A stretch of 9,987 nucleotides of DNA from Pseudomonadota bacterium (GTDB taxonomy: Bacteria; Pseudomonadota; Gammaproteobacteria; Burkholderiales; Gallionellaceae). The stretch lies in the NCBI GenBank assembly GCA_021822115.1, contig JAJZSA010000078.1, positions 1 through 9,987 of the forward strand, read 5' to 3'. Below are positions 7,047 through 9,987 of the stretch, one piece after another (the first letter of the stretch is position 1; every line of letters starts with the position of its first letter). The notes beneath the pieces are model-generated. The model had not been told where the DNA came from, did not search any database, and worked only from the letters and a program-made list of their open reading frames with translations. The translations under genes were made by a program, and so were the position numbers.

Positions 7047-7745
7047 TCAGTAACTGCGGGCGTAGCCCATGCCGATGAAGTGTGCGGCGTTGCCGTTCAG
7101 GTCGAGGCCGATATGCAGGTCGAGCTGGGTACTCTCGTTCAGCAGCCAGGCGTAGCCGCCATCCATCATGTACACATCGTTGCCGCTGTGGTTCAGCGGA
7201 TGGTCGGCATACAGTTCGACGTAGCTGCTCAGTGAGTCGTCGATCGCATATGAATATCCGATGGCGGCTTGTGCCTGCGTCTGCAAGGTGCCGGGATTGC
7301 TGCTGGCGAGTTGCAGCATGCCGAACAGCTCCTTGCGCGACCACAGTAGCGACAGCTGCGGTGCTGCCTTGCTGCCGGCGGCATTGCCATTGCCGCTGGG
7401 CAGGTTGAGCAAGCCCAGCAGCGACAGTTTGAGGTCATCGCTGTCGAGCAGGCGATATTTGCCACCCAGTGTGAGATTGTTCACGGTGCTGCTGCCGTTG
7501 GCGAAGGTCCAGCCGCCCCATTGCACTTCCACTTCGGTCGAGGTCGTGCTGCCGATACGCACGTTGGTGAGGGGCAGGCTGCGACCGTCGCGACTGCCCT
7601 GGAAACCGAGTTCGACGTTGTAGTGGCCGGGTCGCACGGTGTAAGTGCCGGTGCTGAAGCCGGGACGGTCGGCGACGATGGGTTCGGCCCAGGCGGTCGT
7701 TAAAGTGCAAAGCAAGGCGAGGGAGAGCAGGGTACGTGAGGTCAT
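7047..7745 (-). CDS. Exported putative outer-membrane beta-barrel protein (MetA-pathway phenol degradation/'transporter' type)
   Basis: 232 residues. A clear signal peptide, MTSRTLLSLALLCTLTTAWA, with AWA before the likely cleavage at 20/21. The mature protein opens with IVADRPGFSTGTYTVRPGHYNVELGF, the N-terminal pattern I associate with the PF13557 family of outer-membrane proteins. It continues as alternating polar/hydrophobic strands (VEVQWGGWTF, LTLGGKYRLL, LKLSLLGLLNLPSG, FGMLQLAS, AAIGYSYAI, SSYVELYAD, LDLHIGLDLNG) and ends in an aromatic-rich strand FIGMGYARSY, as barrel proteins do. It would sit in the outer membrane; what it passes or binds is unknown. The ribosome binding site is weak (GAG at 8 bases). 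It lies among inner-membrane ion transporters, in the same direction, 62 bp after the ClC gene. Confidence 0.75.
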   Translation of the reverse strand: MTSRTLLSLALLCTLTTAWAEPIVADRPGFSTGTYTVRPGHYNVELGFQGSRDGRSLPLTNVRIGSTTSTEVEVQWGGWTFANGSSTVNNLTLGGKYRLLDSDDLKLSLLGLLNLPSGNGNAAGSKAAPQLSLLWSRKELFGMLQLASSNPGTLQTQAQAAIGYSYAIDDSLSSYVELYADHPLNHSGNDVYMMDGGYAWLLNESTQLDLHIGLDLNGNAAHFIGMGYARSY

Positions 7746-7795
7746 GTGGGTACTCGATGGTCAGGTTGGTATGTGACGGATGTTCCTGTGCGGCG

Positions 7796-7817
7796 CGGAT
7801 CCTGACGTCAGGATCCG
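7796..7817. promoter_or_regulatory. 22-bp perfect palindrome overlapping the ClC gene stop codon
   Basis: CGGATCCTGAC is followed directly by its exact reverse complement, centred between 7806 and 7807. The ClC stop codon (7808-7810, minus) lies inside it. It could be a dimer-binding operator for the downstream beta-barrel gene or, as RNA, a hairpin at the end of the ClC message. There is no T-run after it in either direction. Confidence 0.5.
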
Positions 7818-9094
7818 GCGTCAGATTTTTTGACGGCGGGCTGTATCGTTGCCGAGAAGTTGCGGCTCATGGTGAGGAACAGCGGTGTCGGGCAGATCGC
7901 GCGCGAACATAGTTTGGCGATGAAAGCGGCGGCCATCAGCGGCAGGATCATCTCGTGATTGGCGGTCATCTCCATGACGATGACGAAGGCGGTAATGGGG
8001 GCTTGCGTGACCCCGGCGAAGTAGGCGACCGCGCCCAGGATCATGGCCGCGCCCAGCGGCACCGAGGAGAAGATGTGCGCGATGTTGTAACCCAGACCGG
8101 CGCCGGCGGACAGCGTGGGCGCCATGATGCCGCCGGGGATGCCGCTGACGTAGGTGACCAGCGTGGCGGCCATTTTCAGCAGACCGAAATTCTCGGGTAG
8201 CGCGGTGTTGCCATCGAGCATCGATTTGGCTTCGTTGTAGCCGCTGCCGTAGGTGTTGCCGAACGAGGCCAGGCCGATCAGCGCGACCAGCAGGCCGCAA
8301 GCGGCGGCGAAGCGGATCGGATGGTGGCGCATCCAGCCGCCCAGGCGACCGGTCAGTCCTTTGTTGACTTCGATCAGCATGCGGCTGAACGCGCCGCCCA
8401 GCACGCCGCCGGCGACGCCGCACAGGATGACCACGTTCCAGTCGCTGCCGAAGGCCAGCGTCTCCGAGGTGCGGCCGAAATAAGCATAGTTGCCCAGCAG
8501 CGCGAGCGAGGTGATGCCGGCGATGATCACCGTCATCAGGATGGTAGAGCTGTTGTGCTCTTCGAACGAGCGGCTCATCTCTTCGATGGCGAAGACGATC
8601 CCGGCCAGCGGCGTGTTGAACGCAGCCGCCACGCCGGCCGCCGCGCCGGCCAGGATGAGGCCCTTGTCCAGGTCGTAGCTGGGGAAGCGCGCCAGCTTGC
8701 CCATGTTGTGCATGATCGCGGCACCGATCTGCACGGTCGGACCTTCGCGGCCGACCGAGGCGCCGAACAGGAAGCCCATCACGGTGAGTAAGATCTTGCC
8801 CAGGGTGACGCGCAACGACAGCAGGCGATCGCGCATCGGCGATTGTTCATCCAGCGCGGCGATGACTTGCGGGATGCCGCTGCCTTGCGCACCGGCGAAA
8901 TATTTGCGCGTCAGGTAGACCACCAGCGCAAAACCGCACGGTGTGACCAGCAAGGGCAGCCAGGGGGACACGGCGAGTAACTTGTGGAAGTTGCTATTCG
9001 CCCATTCGCAGATGACGGCGAACAGGATGGCGACCAAACCCACGCTGATGGCGCCACCGAGGAATACGATGCGGCGTTTCCACCAGACGATCAA
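7808..9094 (-). CDS. ClC-family chloride channel / Cl-/H+ antiporter
   Basis: 428 residues of membrane protein with the ClC selectivity motifs in order: GSGIP (71-75), GREGP (115-119) holding gating glutamate E117, and SGIPGGIMAP (317-326). The internal proton glutamate is present in FAIEEM: E172 lies 55 residues after E117, the same spacing as E148-E203 in E. coli ClC, which points to a Cl-/H+ exchanger rather than a channel. The central tyrosine position of E. coli ClC (PLYS) appears as PLFL, F406. It lacks CBS domains. The start is TTG at 9094, supported by AGGAG 6 bases upstream and an in-frame stop shortly before; no in-frame ATG exists near. It lies 116 bp after the preceding CPA antiporter gene, on the same strand. 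It likely balances charge during proton or cation movements in acid or salt stress (inference). Confidence 0.93.
   Translation of the reverse strand: MIVWWKRRIVFLGGAISVGLVAILFAVICEWANSNFHKLLAVSPWLPLLVTPCGFALVVYLTRKYFAGAQGSGIPQVIAALDEQSPMRDRLLSLRVTLGKILLTVMGFLFGASVGREGPTVQIGAAIMHNMGKLARFPSYDLDKGLILAGAAAGVAAAFNTPLAGIVFAIEEMSRSFEEHNSSTILMTVIIAGITSLALLGNYAYFGRTSETLAFGSDWNVVILCGVAGGVLGGAFSRMLIEVNKGLTGRLGGWMRHHPIRFAAACGLLVALIGLASFGNTYGSGYNEAKSMLDGNTALPENFGLLKMAATLVTYVSGIPGGIMAPTLSAGAGLGYNIAHIFSSVPLGAAMILGAVAYFAGVTQAPITAFVIVMEMTANHEMILPLMAAAFIAKLCSRAICPTPLFLTMSRNFSATIQPAVKKSDAGS
7819..7835. repeat. Inverted repeat CGTCA/TGACG in the last codons of the ClC gene
   Basis: CGTCA (7819-7823) and TGACG (7831-7835) are separated by GATTTTT. 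It falls in the codons for the charged C-terminal tail VKKSDA. The same TGACG word recurs at 7774-7778 and in both halves of TGACGTCA at 7803-7810. Confidence 0.4.
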
Positions 9095-9210
9095 AGCCTG
9101 CTCCTGTCAACTGAGCGTGTCATCAGATCGATCAAACCGACGAACATGCAGTTATGCTCCTCCCGATTTCGAGAGATCCATCGAGCGCGGATGAGGCGAG
9201 GGTTGTCGCA
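9095..9210 (-). other. 116-bp gap between the CPA antiporter and ClC genes
   Basis: It contains a hairpin at 9160-9175 (CTCTCG and CGGGAG around AAAT, with one G-T pair) that may end or slow the upstream transcript, without a T-run. A 10-codon ORF (9123-9091) begins with ATG and its TGA overlaps the ClC TTG start as TTGA, but it has no ribosome binding site. I see no convincing promoter. Confidence 0.3.
9101..9105 (-). promoter_or_regulatory. Ribosome binding site supporting the TTG start of the ClC gene
   Basis: AGGAG on the minus strand, 6 bases before the TTG at 9094-9092. With an in-frame TGA just upstream, it fixes the start at this rare codon. Confidence 0.6.
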
Positions 9211-9987
9211 TCAATCGGCGGGAGGCTTATAGGCCGGCACCTTCATGGTGTCACCCGGTTGTTTGCCGAGCAGACGCGAGTACAGGCTGCGCACTGCCGG
9301 GACGGGGTAGGCCATCACCAGCACGGCGCTGAGCGAGATACTGACCAGTACCACCATGTAAGCGGTGTCGCGGATCAATGCGCCACCGTCGATGCCGTAT
9401 TGCAAGGGCAGCGCGGCCAGCACGGCTGCCGCCAGCCCCTTGGGGGCCATCATCGAAGTGATGGCGGTGTCGCGCAGGGTGTAGGTCGGTGCGCGGAACA
9501 CGATGCGCGTGAGCAGCAGGCGCATCGCGTAGACGGCGGCCACCATCAACATGGCGACGGTGGCCGGGCCGATGGCGCCGAAGTGGATGGAGATGCCGAG
9601 ATAGACGAAGAAGTAGGTCTTGAGCAGGAACACCGCTTCGCGATAGAAAGCCAGATCGACTTCGTTCAGCGGCTCGATGTTGCGGTCCAGGTTGGGGATG
9701 CGGTTGAGGCCGAACTTCTGGTAGTTGGTCAGCGTGATGCCCAGCGCCAGCGCGGCGATGGCGCCGGAGAAGCCGAGCGCCTCGGTTGCGCCATACACGA
9801 TGAACACATAGGCCAGCGTGGACGAGATGGTGTTGGGGAAGTCGCGCACTTTGCCCAGCACCATCAGCCAGCCGATGCCGCCCACCACGCCGAACACGGC
9901 GGCGAACACCAGGGCGGCCAGCACGCTGCCCACCACCTTGCCGGCGGCGACGTCGCCTTGGGTGAGAATCTGCAACATGGCGAACAC
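9211..9987 (-). CDS. Monovalent cation:proton antiporter (sodium/hydrogen exchanger family, NhaP-like), C-terminal part
   Basis: 258 residues are visible; the frame is open at the right edge, so the N-terminal half is outside and the GTG at 9987 is just where the window begins. The sequence is mostly hydrophobic helices. GFSGAIAALALGITLTN (about 73-89) matches the helix of CPA antiporters that follows the ion-binding region, TYFFVYLGISIHFG (about 128-141) resembles their FF..VG helix, and MMAPKGLAAAVLAALP (about 179-194) corresponds to the (R/K)GL helix of CPA1 exchangers. The ion-binding aspartates expected in helix 5-6 are not in view. The protein ends with a short polar tail (MKVPAYKPPAD) and no RCK or TrkA-C domain. 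It would exchange Na+ or K+ for H+ in the inner membrane. The ClC gene follows 116 bp downstream on the same strand. CPA family is clear; the CPA1 subgroup is likely. Confidence 0.8.
   Translation of the reverse strand: MFAMLQILTQGDVAAGKVVGSVLAALVFAAVFGVVGGIGWLMVLGKVRDFPNTISSTLAYVFIVYGATEALGFSGAIAALALGITLTNYQKFGLNRIPNLDRNIEPLNEVDLAFYREAVFLLKTYFFVYLGISIHFGAIGPATVAMLMVAAVYAMRLLLTRIVFRAPTYTLRDTAITSMMAPKGLAAAVLAALPLQYGIDGGALIRDTAYMVVLVSISLSAVLVMAYPVPAVRSLYSRLLGKQPGDTMKVPAYKPPAD

Noticed and set aside
5014..7053. 679-codon plus-strand ORF opposite the two antiporter/cotransporter genes
   Set aside because: It is rich in Gln, His, Arg, Glu and Ala without any domain pattern, and lies antisense to two genes with clear motifs and ribosome binding sites. 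It is a by-product of high-GC codon use.
7797..7816. BamHI and AatII sites as signs of a cloning scar
   Set aside because: The two GGATCC words and GACGTC are arms and centre of a natural-looking palindrome in coding/intergenic sequence with no vector sequence around it.

Overview
The window is high-GC, gene-dense DNA, about 90% or more coding, with short gaps, strong C/G third positions and several 4-bp or near-overlap junctions. The protein styles (a PfkB-family kinase beginning MKTLICGSMAYDT, fructosamine-kinase, tandem UspA, Kef, NptA and ClC proteins) suggest a betaproteobacterium, perhaps of the Nitrosomonadales/Gallionellaceae type. That placement is inferred from memory of similar proteins, not from a search.

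Layout. Positions 1-1459, minus strand: a PfkB-family carbohydrate kinase, followed through an ATGA stop/start overlap by the first 174 codons of a fructosamine kinase-family protein that runs off the left edge. The fructosamine kinase gene carries an in-frame insertion that looks like a small dispersed palindromic repeat. Positions 1460-1578: a 119-bp divergent promoter region. Positions 1579-4148, plus strand: a tandem universal stress protein and, 5 bp later, a Kef-type K+/H+ antiporter with a C-terminal NAD-binding RCK domain. Positions 4174-9987, minus strand and converging on the Kef gene with a 25-bp gap: in transcription order, the C-terminal 258 residues of a CPA-type Na+(K+)/H+ antiporter, a ClC chloride/proton antiporter with a TTG start, an exported putative outer-membrane beta-barrel protein, a second CPA2 antiporter of NapA type (Asp-Asp motif), and an Na+/phosphate cotransporter with a PhoU-like tail.

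How the genes may work together: six of the nine genes look like membrane transporters or porin-like proteins for K+, Na+, H+, Cl- and phosphate, and a stress protein is coupled to the Kef gene. The right-hand 8.4 kb reads as an ion and pH homeostasis cluster. The left end may handle sugar phosphorylation or repair of glycated proteins. I found no mobile-element genes, tRNA, rRNA or CRISPR array. The most unusual non-coding structures are the repeat inside the fructosamine kinase gene (320-358) and a 22-bp perfect palindrome with a cluster of TGACG half-sites around the ClC stop codon (7774-7835).
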